Assembly (NCBI RefSeq): GCF_916618745.1
Contig: NZ_OU745373.1
Span: 2,122,501 to 2,186,500, forward strand
Reading direction: 5' to 3'
Source: Cardiobacterium sp. Marseille-Q4385
GTDB lineage: Bacteria; Pseudomonadota; Gammaproteobacteria; Cardiobacteriales; Cardiobacteriaceae
DNA length: 64,000 nucleotides
A program made the translations under genes and the position numbers. The notes below the pieces were generated by a model, which worked only from the letters and a program-made list of their open reading frames with translations, had not been told where the DNA came from and did no database searches. Positions within the stretch are counted from its first letter, which is position 1; the number at the start of each line of letters is the position of its first letter. Shown piece after piece: positions 24,527 through 31,860 of this stretch.

Positions 24527-25012
24527 ATGCAAAAACTCGCCCTTGCCCTGGCCATCGCCAGCGTCGCTCTCACCGGCTGCGAAGACAAGAAAGCGGCAGA
24601 ACCCGCCAAACCTGCTGCTGCCAGCACCCCTGCGGCTTCCGCTCCTGCCGCTGCTCCCGCAGAAGCCACCCCGGCTGCCGCCCCTGCTGCAAGCCAAGTG
24701 GCATACAGCGGCACTTACAAAGGCGTCCTGCCTTGCGCAAGCTGCCCCGGCATTGATACCACCCTCATCATCAACGATGACGGCAGCTACGAACTGACCA
24801 CGCTGTTCCTTGAAGAAAAAGACGCCAAACCGGAAACCGTACGCGGCAAATACAGCCTGAACGAAGACAAAACCCTGCTGCGCCTCGACGAAGCGGGCAA
24901 CGGCTACGTTTATTTCATTGGCGACGGCCTCCTGGAAATGCGTGACGACGACGGCACCACCGGCGAACGCAACGCGGACGAACAAGCCAATTACCGCCTG
25001 AAAAAACAATAA
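24527..25012 (+). CDS. NlpE-like outer-membrane lipoprotein
   Basis: A 161-residue lipoprotein: the signal peptide ends in ALTGC (Cys 18), then comes a long Ala/Pro-rich linker (about 25-65) and an NlpE N-terminal-type beta domain. The latter starts GTYKGVLPCASCPGI with the CxxC motif of NlpE, whose reduced state signals to the Cpx envelope-stress pathway, and continues with RGKYSLNEDKTLLRL. The C-terminal OB domain of E. coli NlpE is missing, as in many relatives. The Ala/Pro linker may span the peptidoglycan. It is monocistronic with a strong terminator at 25031. No cpx gene is in the window, so the signalling role is inference. Confidence 0.8.
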   Translation: MQKLALALAIASVALTGCEDKKAAEPAKPAAASTPAASAPAAAPAEATPAAAPAASQVAYSGTYKGVLPCASCPGIDTTLIINDDGSYELTTLFLEEKDAKPETVRGKYSLNEDKTLLRLDEAGNGYVYFIGDGLLEMRDDDGTTGERNADEQANYRLKKQ

Positions 25013-25030
25013 ACGGCGGATAGCAAAATG

Positions 25031-25057
25031 AAAGGCAGACTGCGGTCTGCCTTTTTT
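25031..25057 (+). terminator. terminator after the NlpE-like gene
   Basis: AAAGGCAGAC / GTCTGCCTTTTTT with a short TGCG loop. Confidence 0.92.
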
Positions 25058-25119
25058 ATGCCCAATTAGCGCGGTAACAGTGAGTGTAGAGAGGCTCTTG
25101 CGACCATTCACCTGAATCT

Positions 25120-25194
25120 CCGCTGGGCGGGCTCAGTATTTATCCCGCTTGGTGGGCTCAGTATTTATCACGCTTGGTGGGATTAGTATTTATA
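25120..25194 (+). repeat. 25-base tandem repeat, three units
   Basis: Three consecutive 25-base units starting at 25120, 25145 and 25170. Each begins CCGCTTGG (or a one-base variant), then GGGCTCAG and TATTTATC. The third unit is cut near its end by the MITE; its phase continues on the far side at 26188, so both blocks were one array of about six units before the insertions. Confidence 0.85.
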
Positions 25195-25326
25195 GTTGAA
25201 TAGACAAAAAAGCATAACAAGGCGCGTCGCCGCAGACAGTACAGGTAGTACGGCGGATTCCCATAAAAATCGCGTAGCGATTTTTTGGGGCTCGATCAGG
25301 CGACGAAACGCCGTTACGATTTTTTA

Positions 25327-26168
25327 GAACGTGTTCATTGTCTCAGCCTCTGCTGTAAACTATCGGCATGAACAGAAAAACCTACCCAAGCGATATCAGT
25401 CGCGAGCAATTTGCGCCTCTCCTCCCCCTGCTGGAAAGTGCCCGTAAACGCACAGCGCCACGTCAGGTGGACTTGTACGATGTCTTTTGTGCCATTCTCT
25501 ACCTGCAACGCACTGGCTGCTCCTGGCGCGCTTTGCCGGGCGATTTCCCCAAATGGCGCACCGTGCATTCCTACTTCCAGAGATGGACTGAGCCACGCGA
25601 GAGTGGCATCAGCATCCTTGAGGAAGCATTAAAAAAATCAGGTAGTTGCGGAGCGCCGCAAGCAGGGGCATCATGAAGCAACCACTTTCCTGATTATTGA
25701 TGCGCAGAGTGTGAAGAACACGGATACCGCCATGGAAAAAGGCTACGATGCGGGCAAGAAGGTTAGCGGTATCAAGCGGCATATAGCGGTTGACACGCAG
25801 GGTTTGCCGCATGCGCTTGCGGTAACGACGGCGGATGTTACGGATAGAAAAGGCTGCCTGCTAGCATTGGAACGTGGGCGGGATAATCTTGGGGCGGTAC
25901 AAAAAATCCTTGCTGACGGTGGTTACACGGGTAAGGCATTTGCTTCGTCAGTACAGGAGTTGATTGGTGCGGAGGTAGAGATTGCCAAACGAAACGAATT
26001 ACACCGCTTTGCGGTATTGCCAAAGCGATGGGTAGTCGAGCGCAGTTTTTCCTGGTTGGAAAAGAACAGACGGCTTTGGAAAAACTGCGAGCGTAAGTTG
26101 AGTACCAGTCTGCAAATGGTAGCTTTGGCTTTCTTGGGAGTCCTGCTACGAAGACTATGAACACGCTC
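25327..26168 (+). mobile_element. IS5-family element (IS427-like), 842 bp
   Basis: Terminal inverted repeats GAACGTGTTCAT and, from the right end, GAGCGTGTTCAT (11 of 12 match) bound a transposase in two overlapping frames. The target duplication is TTA (25324-25326 and 26169-26171), as expected for the IS427 group. It is inserted inside the right part of the MITE. Confidence 0.9.
25368..26160 (+). CDS. IS5-family transposase in two frames (OrfA/OrfB)
   Basis: OrfA (25368-25676, 102 codons) holds the N-terminal DUF4096-type domain (YPSDISREQFAPLLP, GCSWRALPGDFPKW). OrfB, open from about 25639 to 26160, holds the DDE core: Asp in LIIDAQSVKNT, Asp in ILADGGYTGKAF and Glu in WVVERSFSWLEKNRR. 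The frames join at a run of seven A (25631-25637). A +1 shift there gives a continuous protein of about 263 residues, so production would need frameshifting or polymerase slippage, as in related elements. A sequencing error or inactivating insertion in the run is the alternative. Domains are otherwise intact. Confidence 0.85.
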
Positions 26169-26187
26169 TTAGATGTTTAACTATATC

Positions 26188-26247
26188 CCGCTTGGCGGGC
26201 CCAGTATTTACGCCGCTTGGCAAACCCAGTGTTTGCGCCGCTTGGCG
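26188..26247 (+). repeat. 25-base tandem repeat, two full units and a partial third
   Basis: Units start at 26188 (CCGCTTGGCGGGCCCAG...), 26213 (CCGCTTGGCAAACCCAG...) and 26238 (partial). They continue the array that stops at 25194, in the same phase once the MITE is removed. Confidence 0.85.
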
Positions 26248-26258
26248 GATGTTGCCGC

Positions 26259-26287
26259 AAAAAACAGGCATCCTCGTGGATGCCTGT
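26259..26287 (-). terminator. terminator after metNIQ
   Basis: Read on -, ACAGGCATCC / GGATGCCTGT with an ACGA loop is followed by TTTTTT. Confidence 0.9.
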
Positions 26288-26305
26288 GTGCAGTGGTAAA
26301 GGGTT

Positions 26306-27082
26306 TTACCAGCCTTTGACGGCGGCGCCTTTGAAGGATTTTTCGGCGGCCTCTTCGACTTCTTTGCTTTGGTAGGATTCGACGAATTTTTTGACTTCGT
26401 CTTTGTCCTTATCAGCGGTGCGCACGACGATGATGTTGACGTAGGGTGAATTGGCGTCTTCCATGAAGAGGGAATCGCGTTTCGGGATGAGGCCCGCGTT
26501 CACGCCGTAGTTGGAGTTTATGATGGCGAGGTCAACGTCGGGCAGCACGCTCGGCACTTGTGAGGCTTCGATTTCGCTGATTTTGTAGTTGTGCGGGTTT
26601 TCAGCGATATCCATCACGCTTGCTTCGAGGTTGGTGTTGTCTTTGAGTTTGAGCAGGCCCTGTTTGTCGAGCAGGATGAGGGCGCGTGCGCCGTTGGTGG
26701 GGTCGCCCGGGATGGCAATTTTGGCACCGTCTTTGAGTTCTTTGATGTCTTTGATTTTTTTGCTGTAAGCGCCGACGGGATAAACGAAGGTGTTGCCGAC
26801 AGCGACAAGGTCAAGGCCGCGCTCTTTGGTGATGACGTCGAGGTAGGGTTTGTGCTGGATGGCATTGGCGTCAATGGAGCCGTCTGAGAGGGCGACGTTC
26901 GGCATGACGTAGTCTTCGAATTCGATGACTTCTACGTCCATGCCGTGTTTTTCTTTGGCGATTTTGGCGGCGATGTGCACGAGTTCGCCTTCGGGGCCGG
27001 TCATCGCGCCGACTTTGAAGGGGGCAGCTTGGGCGACGGCGGCAAGGCCGGCGATGAGGGCGGCAAGGGTCAGTTTTTTCAT
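26306..27082 (-). CDS. metQ: D-/L-methionine-binding protein MetQ
   Basis: A 258-residue substrate-binding protein of the NlpA/MetQ family that feeds methionine to MetNI. Characteristic segments are VGAMTGPEGELV (near 24), VEFEDYVMPN-like VIEFEDYVMPN, IQHKPYLD, PGDPTNGARAL and NSNYGVNAGL. The signal peptide ends AAVAQA-APFK: there is no cysteine at or near the cleavage site, so this copy should be a soluble periplasmic protein, whereas E. coli MetQ is a lipoprotein. It is the last gene of metN-metI-metQ, 24 bases after metI, followed by a strong terminator. Confidence 0.93.
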   Translation of the reverse strand: MKKLTLAALIAGLAAVAQAAPFKVGAMTGPEGELVHIAAKIAKEKHGMDVEVIEFEDYVMPNVALSDGSIDANAIQHKPYLDVITKERGLDLVAVGNTFVYPVGAYSKKIKDIKELKDGAKIAIPGDPTNGARALILLDKQGLLKLKDNTNLEASVMDIAENPHNYKISEIEASQVPSVLPDVDLAIINSNYGVNAGLIPKRDSLFMEDANSPYVNIIVVRTADKDKDEVKKFVESYQSKEVEEAAEKSFKGAAVKGW

Positions 27083-27106
27083 GGGTTTTCTCCGGTTAGG
27101 TTTGGA

Positions 27107-27835
27107 TTAGCGGTGATCGAAGCGGCGGGCGAGGGCGTCCCCCAGCCACTGGATGTTCTGCACCAGCACGACGATGATGCAGACGGTATAGAGCATGATA
27201 TCCGGGCGGTAGCGCTGGTAGCCGTAGGCGTAGGCGACTTTACCGAGCCCGCCCGCGCCGAGGGCGCCGGCAATGGCGGAATAGCCGATGAGGGCGATGA
27301 GGGTGATGGTGAGGGCGTTGATGATGCCAGGCAGGGCTTCGGGCAGCAGCACTTTGCGCATGATTTGTGTAGGGCTTGCCCCCATGGCCTGCGCTGCTTC
27401 GATGAGGCCGCCGGGGACTTCGTTCAGCATGTTTTCCACCATGCGGGCGATGAAAGGGACGGCGGAGAGGGTGAGCGGGACGATGGCGGCGGTGTTGCCA
27501 ATGGAGACGCCGACGATGAAGCGGGTGAAGGGCACGATCCACAAGGCGAGGATGATGTAGGGGATGGAGCGGCCAATGTTGACGATGATGCCAAGCGGGT
27601 AATAGACGTAGGGGTTCGCCAGAAAGCGGCCACGTCGCGTCGCGTAGAGGATGAGACCGAGCAGGGTACCGAAGATGGCGGCGATGAGGGTCGCGCTCAG
27701 GGTCATGTAGAGGGTTTCGCAGGCGCTGACGAGCATGAGCCAGGCGGTGTCGCCGATGAGGGCGTGTAGCCAGGTGGTGAAGGATTCCCACCATCCGCTG
27801 ATGGCATGCCAGAGTTTGAGGAGGTTATTCAACAT
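27107..27835 (-). CDS. metI: methionine ABC transporter permease MetI
   Basis: A 242-residue permease with five or six hydrophobic helices. The cytoplasmic coupling (EAA) loop reads EAAQAMGASPTQIMRKVLLPEALPGI-like around residue 150, with the family's A-x-G-A-S core, and GYSAIAGALGAGGLG precedes the last helix. It pairs as a homodimer with MetN. The ATG at 27835 overlaps the end of metN by 11 bases; the longer frame to 27934 lies in metN and has no membrane character. Typical length for MetI is about 217, so a short N-terminal helical extension is present. Confidence 0.93.
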   Translation of the reverse strand: MLNNLLKLWHAISGWWESFTTWLHALIGDTAWLMLVSACETLYMTLSATLIAAIFGTLLGLILYATRRGRFLANPYVYYPLGIIVNIGRSIPYIILALWIVPFTRFIVGVSIGNTAAIVPLTLSAVPFIARMVENMLNEVPGGLIEAAQAMGASPTQIMRKVLLPEALPGIINALTITLIALIGYSAIAGALGAGGLGKVAYAYGYQRYRPDIMLYTVCIIVVLVQNIQWLGDALARRFDHR

Positions 27836-28853
27836 AGCCGAGGATTTCCGTGCTGACGGGTTGGGTGGTGAGGTAGGCGAGGGCGTCGCGGGTCTGCCCC
27901 GGTTCGCCGATGATTTCGGCGACGAGCAGGCCATGGCGGGTGCTGCTGCCGATGTGTTCGATTTTGGCCTGGATGATGCTGATGTTGACGCCGAAACGTT
28001 TGGTCAGCGAGGAGAGGACGGGTTCGTCGATGTGGTGGCCGAGGAAGCCGATTTTGACGACGGGGTGCGTGCCAGCCGCTTTGAGGCGCCTCTGGTAGTC
28101 CTCCGGCAGGTCGAAGCGCTGGGTTTGCGCAACGAATTGTTTGCCAAGCGCCGAGGCAGGCGCGGTGAAGAAGGTGCTGACGTCGGCGGTTTCGACCAGT
28201 TGTCCGCCGTCAATAAGGGCGACTTTATCGCAGATCTGTTTGACGACTTCCATTTCGTGGGTAATCATCAGGATGGTCAGCCCCAATTTTTCATTGATGT
28301 TTTTCAACAGGTTAAGGATGTCTTCGGTAGTTTTCGGGTCAAGCGCCGAGGTGGCTTCGTCCGAAAGCAGCACTTGCGGCTCGGCGGCAAGCGCACGGGC
28401 GATGGCGACGCGCTGTTTTTGGCCGCCGGAGAGTTGCGCGGGGTAGTGCCCGGCTTTGTCTTCAAGACCGGTCAGCGCCAGCAGCGGTTGCACTTTGGCG
28501 GCGATGGTTTTTTTGTCCGCGCCGATGAGTTCCAGCGGCAGGGCGATGTTGGCATAAACGGTACGGCTGGAAAGCAGGTTGAAGTGCTGGAAGATCATGC
28601 CGATTTTGTGACGCGCGCGCAGCAGTCCGGCGGGATCGAGCGCGGTGAGGTCTTCGCCGGCAACGATGACGCGGCCGCTATCGGGGCGTTCGAGCAGGTT
28701 GACGCAGCGGATAAGGGTGCTTTTTCCGGCGCCGCTTTGTCCGACGACGCCGTAGATTTCGCCTGCGGCGACGTGCAGGTTGACGTCGCGCAGGGCGTGG
28801 ATGTCCTGGCCTTTATGGCGATAGGTTTTTTGCAGGTATTGCAGGGTAATCAT
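27825..28853 (-). CDS. metN: methionine ABC transporter ATPase MetN
   Basis: A 342-residue ABC ATPase with Walker A GQSGAGKST (38-46), Q-loop, signature LSGGQKQRVAIARAL (near 140), Walker B VLLSDEATSALD and the H-loop THEMEVV. The C-terminal 80 residues are the NIL/ACT-like domain that binds methionine and shuts the transporter when the cytoplasmic pool is full (family knowledge). It is the first gene of the metNIQ operon on -. No MetJ box or SAM riboswitch was recognised upstream; a perfect 11-bp inverted repeat lies at 28965-28993. Confidence 0.96.
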   Translation of the reverse strand: MITLQYLQKTYRHKGQDIHALRDVNLHVAAGEIYGVVGQSGAGKSTLIRCVNLLERPDSGRVIVAGEDLTALDPAGLLRARHKIGMIFQHFNLLSSRTVYANIALPLELIGADKKTIAAKVQPLLALTGLEDKAGHYPAQLSGGQKQRVAIARALAAEPQVLLSDEATSALDPKTTEDILNLLKNINEKLGLTILMITHEMEVVKQICDKVALIDGGQLVETADVSTFFTAPASALGKQFVAQTQRFDLPEDYQRRLKAAGTHPVVKIGFLGHHIDEPVLSSLTKRFGVNISIIQAKIEHIGSSTRHGLLVAEIIGEPGQTRDALAYLTTQPVSTEILGYVE

Positions 28854-28964
28854 GGTTCTGTGAATGGGGAAAGGCGGGCGATTATGTGCGCTTGCTATGG
28901 GGTGGTCAAGCGGGGAGGGGCGGCGGGGTGAGTGCTATTTGGCATGGGGTGATACGCTTTCGGC

Positions 28965-28993
28965 ATATCGTCGTTCCAAATAAACGACGATAT
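28965..28993. promoter_or_regulatory. perfect 11-bp inverted repeat between metN and the UDG-family gene
   Basis: ATATCGTCGTT and AACGACGATAT are separated by CCAAATA. There is no T-run on either side, so it looks more like an operator or RNA hairpin than a terminator. It lies 112 bases upstream of metN and 16 bases past the UDG-family stop. Function unknown. Confidence 0.45.
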
Positions 28994-29009
28994 CTTGATG
29001 CCGGTGTGT

Positions 29010-29624
29010 TCAGGCGAGCAATCCCTCTGCGGCGAAGCAGTCGCGGTAGGCCGCCGCTTTTTGTGCCAGCGGCAGCGGGTAGGCGCGCGAGGATGAGGGC
29101 AGGCGGTACAGGTGCAGGGGGCGGGCGGCGAAGGTGGTGCTGGCCGGTGCGCCGATACGCGGGGCAGCGGTCGTGGCCGGCAGTTGCGTGAGCAGGGTGG
29201 CGGTCGCGAGTGCACCGGTGGTGATGATGGCACGGCAGGCGGGAAGGCGGTCAAGCAGTGCCGCAAGGTTCAGGGGCTCAAGGATGTGCAGCGATTGGTC
29301 GGCGGCGTTGCCGCGCAGGCGTTCGACGCGTTGCGCGGTGTCGCTGATGGCGATACCTGTCGCTGCTAGGAAGGTGCGCAGTTCGGCTTCGCGGAAGCCT
29401 TTGCCGTCGGCGGTGAGGAAGTGATCGCGGTCGGCAAAGAAGATGAGGCCGAAGATGCGCCACATGTCGTTTTGCAGGTTCGGATAGTAGAACGGCATTT
29501 TCCAGCGCGTCTGCGGCGGCGGGAAACTGCCCAGCATGAGCAGGCGGGCCGCAGGCGGCAGGAAGGGGTCAAGCGGGTGGGTTTCGATAACGGCGGGCAT
29601 ATCGGCGAGGGAAGTGTCCGTCAT
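29010..29624 (-). CDS. uracil-DNA glycosylase superfamily protein
   Basis: A 204-residue protein of the uracil-DNA glycosylase fold. Motif 1 is LLMLGSFPPPQTR (near residue 30), a G-S-x-P pattern seen in Mug-like and deoxyinosine glycosylases rather than the GQDPYH of Ung; FYYPNLQNDMWRIFG follows and a late LPSSSRAYPLPLAQK corresponds to the second active-site motif (family H/S-P-S pattern). It probably excises a deaminated base. The start overlaps the purE stop by ATGA, so it is cotranscribed with the purine genes. Confidence 0.75.
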   Translation of the reverse strand: MTDTSLADMPAVIETHPLDPFLPPAARLLMLGSFPPPQTRWKMPFYYPNLQNDMWRIFGLIFFADRDHFLTADGKGFREAELRTFLAATGIAISDTAQRVERLRGNAADQSLHILEPLNLAALLDRLPACRAIITTGALATATLLTQLPATTAAPRIGAPASTTFAARPLHLYRLPSSSRAYPLPLAQKAAAYRDCFAAEGLLA

Positions 29625-30133
29625 GCACCCTGGTAATCGCAGGGGTATTCGCTTTTTAGTGCCGCTGCTTTGTCGAGCACGCTACGGCGCATTTCGTCCT
29701 GGTAGGCGGCGATGCGCTCGCGCAGGGCAGGGTCGTGGCTGGCGCAGATGCGCAGGGCGAGCAGGGCGGCGTTTTTTGCGCCGTTCAGCGCTACGGTGGC
29801 GACCGGTACGCCCGCCGGCATTTGCAGGATGGAGAGGATGCTGTCCCAGCCGTCGATGGAGTTGCTGGAATGTATCGGCACGCCGATGACCGGCAGCGGG
29901 GTGATGGCGGCGACCATGCCGGGCAGGTGTGCTGCGCCGCCCGCACCGGCGATGATGACGTTGAGTCCGCGTCCGGCGGCGGTTTTGCCGTAGTCAAGCA
30001 GGCGTTCCGGGGTGCGGTGTGCCGAGACGATGGTGAGTTCGTAGGCGGTATGGAATTGTTCGCAGGTGCGGGCAGCGTCCTGCATGACGCGGAGGTCGCT
30101 GTCGCTGCCCATGATGATGCCGATTTTGTGCAT
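29621..30133 (-). CDS. purE: N5-carboxyaminoimidazole ribonucleotide mutase PurE
   Basis: A 170-residue class-I PurE that isomerises N5-CAIR to CAIR in purine synthesis. The substrate loop GIIMGSDSDLRVM (6-18), SAHRTPERL (near 40, with the catalytic His) and GAGGAAHLPGM (near 67) are all present. Its partner purK is 26 bases upstream, so substrate and enzyme are made together. It overlaps the UDG-family gene at its 3' end. Confidence 0.96.
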   Translation of the reverse strand: MHKIGIIMGSDSDLRVMQDAARTCEQFHTAYELTIVSAHRTPERLLDYGKTAAGRGLNVIIAGAGGAAHLPGMVAAITPLPVIGVPIHSSNSIDGWDSILSILQMPAGVPVATVALNGAKNAALLALRICASHDPALRERIAAYQDEMRRSVLDKAAALKSEYPCDYQGA

Positions 30134-30159
30134 ATGCTTCTCTGATGTTTCAGGTAGGG

Positions 30160-31284
30160 TTATCGGTAGCTCACCACCCGCACGGCTTTGCGGATTTTGT
30201 CGATTTTGGCTTTGAGTGCGGGTTCGTGGTCGGCCAGCACGGTGATGTGCCCCATTTTCCGCCCCGGGCGGGTTTCGGCTTTGCCGTACCAGTGGATGAA
30301 GGTTTCATCCAGCGCCAAGACTTCGTCCAGGCCTTCGAGGACGGCGGGGCCGCTGTGTCCGTAGGCGCCGATGAGGTTCACCATTGCGGCGAGGCGGTAC
30401 TGTTGCACGGAGGCGAGCGGCATGCCGGCGAGCAGGCGCCACATTTGTTCGAACTGGGAGTTGGCGCAGGCTTCGATGGTGAGGTGGCCGCTGTTGTGTA
30501 CGCGCGGCGCGGTTTCGTTGATCCAGATGTCGCCGCTCTGGGTGACGAACATTTCCACGGCGTAGAGGCCCGCCGCGCCGAAGGCCTGCACGAGTTCGAC
30601 GGCGAGTGCCTGGGCGCGTTTGCGGATGTCGGCGTTGAGGAAGGTCGGCATTTGTACGTAGTCCACGAGGTTGAGGACTTTGTCGAAGATCATTTCCACA
30701 ACGGGGTAAACGGCGGTTTTGCCGTCGTCATCAGCGGCGACAATGACCGCGATTTCGTGCGCGATGGGGCAGAGGGTTTCGATGACAGACGGGACGTCGC
30801 GCAGTTTCGGCAGGTCTTCTTCGGTGACGATGACCTGCACGCCCTTGCCGTCGTAGCCGCCGGTGCGGTTTTTTTGCACGAAGGGCAGCGGGATGCGTTC
30901 GAGGTCAACGTCGGCGAGGCTGTCGGCGAGGTAGAACGGCGCGGTGGGCAGTTTGTGGTCGGCATAGAATTGTTTTTGCAGGCCTTTGTCCTGGATGATG
31001 CGCAGGACGCGCGGCGCGGGGATGACGCGTTTGCCCGCCGCTTCGAGTTCTTCCAGGGCCTCCACCGAGACGTGCTCGATTTCGATGCCGACGGCGGTGG
31101 CGTCCTGGGCGAAATTGAGCACGGTCTGTTTGTCGTTGAAGTCGCCCTGTTTGAAGAGGCCGGTCATGGCGGCGCAGGGCGCGCGCGGGTCGGGATCGAG
31201 TACGGCGACCGGCATGGGGTAGTCCGTCGCTTCTTGCAGGAACATTTTGCCGAGCTGGCCGCCGCCGAGGATGGCGAGTTTCAT
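30160..31284 (-). CDS. purK: N5-carboxyaminoimidazole ribonucleotide synthase PurK
   Basis: A 374-residue ATP-grasp enzyme that carboxylates AIR to N5-CAIR with ATP and bicarbonate. The N-terminal LAILGGGQLGKMF (3-15), RTGGYDGKGVQV in the ATP-binding lid, and EMFVTQSGDIWINETAPRVHNSGH with the metal-binding glutamates are seen. Length fits PurK (355-380). It is 15 bases from tsaC upstream and 26 from purE downstream, in one - strand unit. Confidence 0.96.
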   Translation of the reverse strand: MKLAILGGGQLGKMFLQEATDYPMPVAVLDPDPRAPCAAMTGLFKQGDFNDKQTVLNFAQDATAVGIEIEHVSVEALEELEAAGKRVIPAPRVLRIIQDKGLQKQFYADHKLPTAPFYLADSLADVDLERIPLPFVQKNRTGGYDGKGVQVIVTEEDLPKLRDVPSVIETLCPIAHEIAVIVAADDDGKTAVYPVVEMIFDKVLNLVDYVQMPTFLNADIRKRAQALAVELVQAFGAAGLYAVEMFVTQSGDIWINETAPRVHNSGHLTIEACANSQFEQMWRLLAGMPLASVQQYRLAAMVNLIGAYGHSGPAVLEGLDEVLALDETFIHWYGKAETRPGRKMGHITVLADHEPALKAKIDKIRKAVRVVSYR

Positions 31285-31299
31285 GGTTCTCTCCTTGTA

Positions 31300-31860
31300 T
31301 CAGTCGCGTATGAGGGTGGCGTTTGCCACGTCGAGCAGGCGGCTGGGTTTGTCCTCGCCGCCGAGTGCGCCCGCTATGACCGGCAGGGCGGGGAAGTAGT
31401 GTTGCACTTCCGCCGCGCTGCGCGCCGGTGGCGCACCGCTGGGGTTGGCAGAGGTGGAGATAAGCGGGCTGTCCGCCCAGGCGCAGAGTTGGCAGACGAG
31501 CGGGTGACGCGAGACGCGGATGGCGATGCGCCCTGTGGCTTCGTCGCGCAGCCAGGCGGGGACGTTATCGGTAGCGGGCAGGATGAAAGTGGTGGCGCGG
31601 TCGGCGGCTTCCTGTTCGAGACGGGCGATGAGCGCAGTATCCAATCCTGCCACCCAGTCGTGGCATTGCGCCCAGTCGGCGGCGACCAGCAGCATGCCCT
31701 GTCCGGGGCGGCGTCCGCCTTTCAGGCGCAGGATTTGCGCGAAGGTGTCGGCATCCTGCGGATCGCCGCCGAGGCCATACACCGCTTCGGTCGGATAAGC
31801 AAAAACCTGCCGCGAGTGCAGCAGGTCGAGGAAGACAGTTTTGTCCGGCGCGAGCAGCAT
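31300..31860 (-). CDS. tsaC: threonylcarbamoyl-AMP synthase TsaC (YrdC)
   Basis: A 186-residue YrdC-domain protein that makes threonylcarbamoyl-AMP from Thr, bicarbonate and ATP, the first step of tRNA t6A. The YPTEAVYGLG strand (near 22), the LKGGRRPGQGMLL nucleotide-binding segment and STSANPSG (near 137) are diagnostic. Length matches the single-domain bacterial TsaC, not the longer Sua5. It overlaps the upstream SLT gene by one base (ATGA) and is followed closely by purK. Confidence 0.93.
   Translation of the reverse strand: MLLAPDKTVFLDLLHSRQVFAYPTEAVYGLGGDPQDADTFAQILRLKGGRRPGQGMLLVAADWAQCHDWVAGLDTALIARLEQEAADRATTFILPATDNVPAWLRDEATGRIAIRVSRHPLVCQLCAWADSPLISTSANPSGAPPARSAAEVQHYFPALPVIAGALGGEDKPSRLLDVANATLIRD

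Larger units (their letters stand above)
25191..26185. mobile_element. Correia-like MITE, subtype A long form (about 150 bp), split by an IS5-type element
   Basis: Left part 25191-25326 and right part 26172-26185; the ends TATAGTTGAATAG and GTTTAACTATA match the short copies at 38840 and 51089. Relative to those, this copy has about 42 extra internal bases holding a hairpin (AAAAATCGC-GTA-GCGATTTTT, 25265-25285) that resembles a terminator. A long and an internally deleted short form also exist for neisserial Correia elements. It is inserted at a TA in the 25-base array: removing it and one TA restores the 25-base period. Confidence 0.85.

Noticed and set aside
25120..25194. CRISPR array
   Set aside because: The 25-base units are directly joined without unique spacers and no cas gene is near.
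28854..28964. SAM riboswitch or MetJ sites upstream of metN
   Set aside because: I looked for the AGACGTCT-type MetJ repeats and for riboswitch-like stems and saw none.
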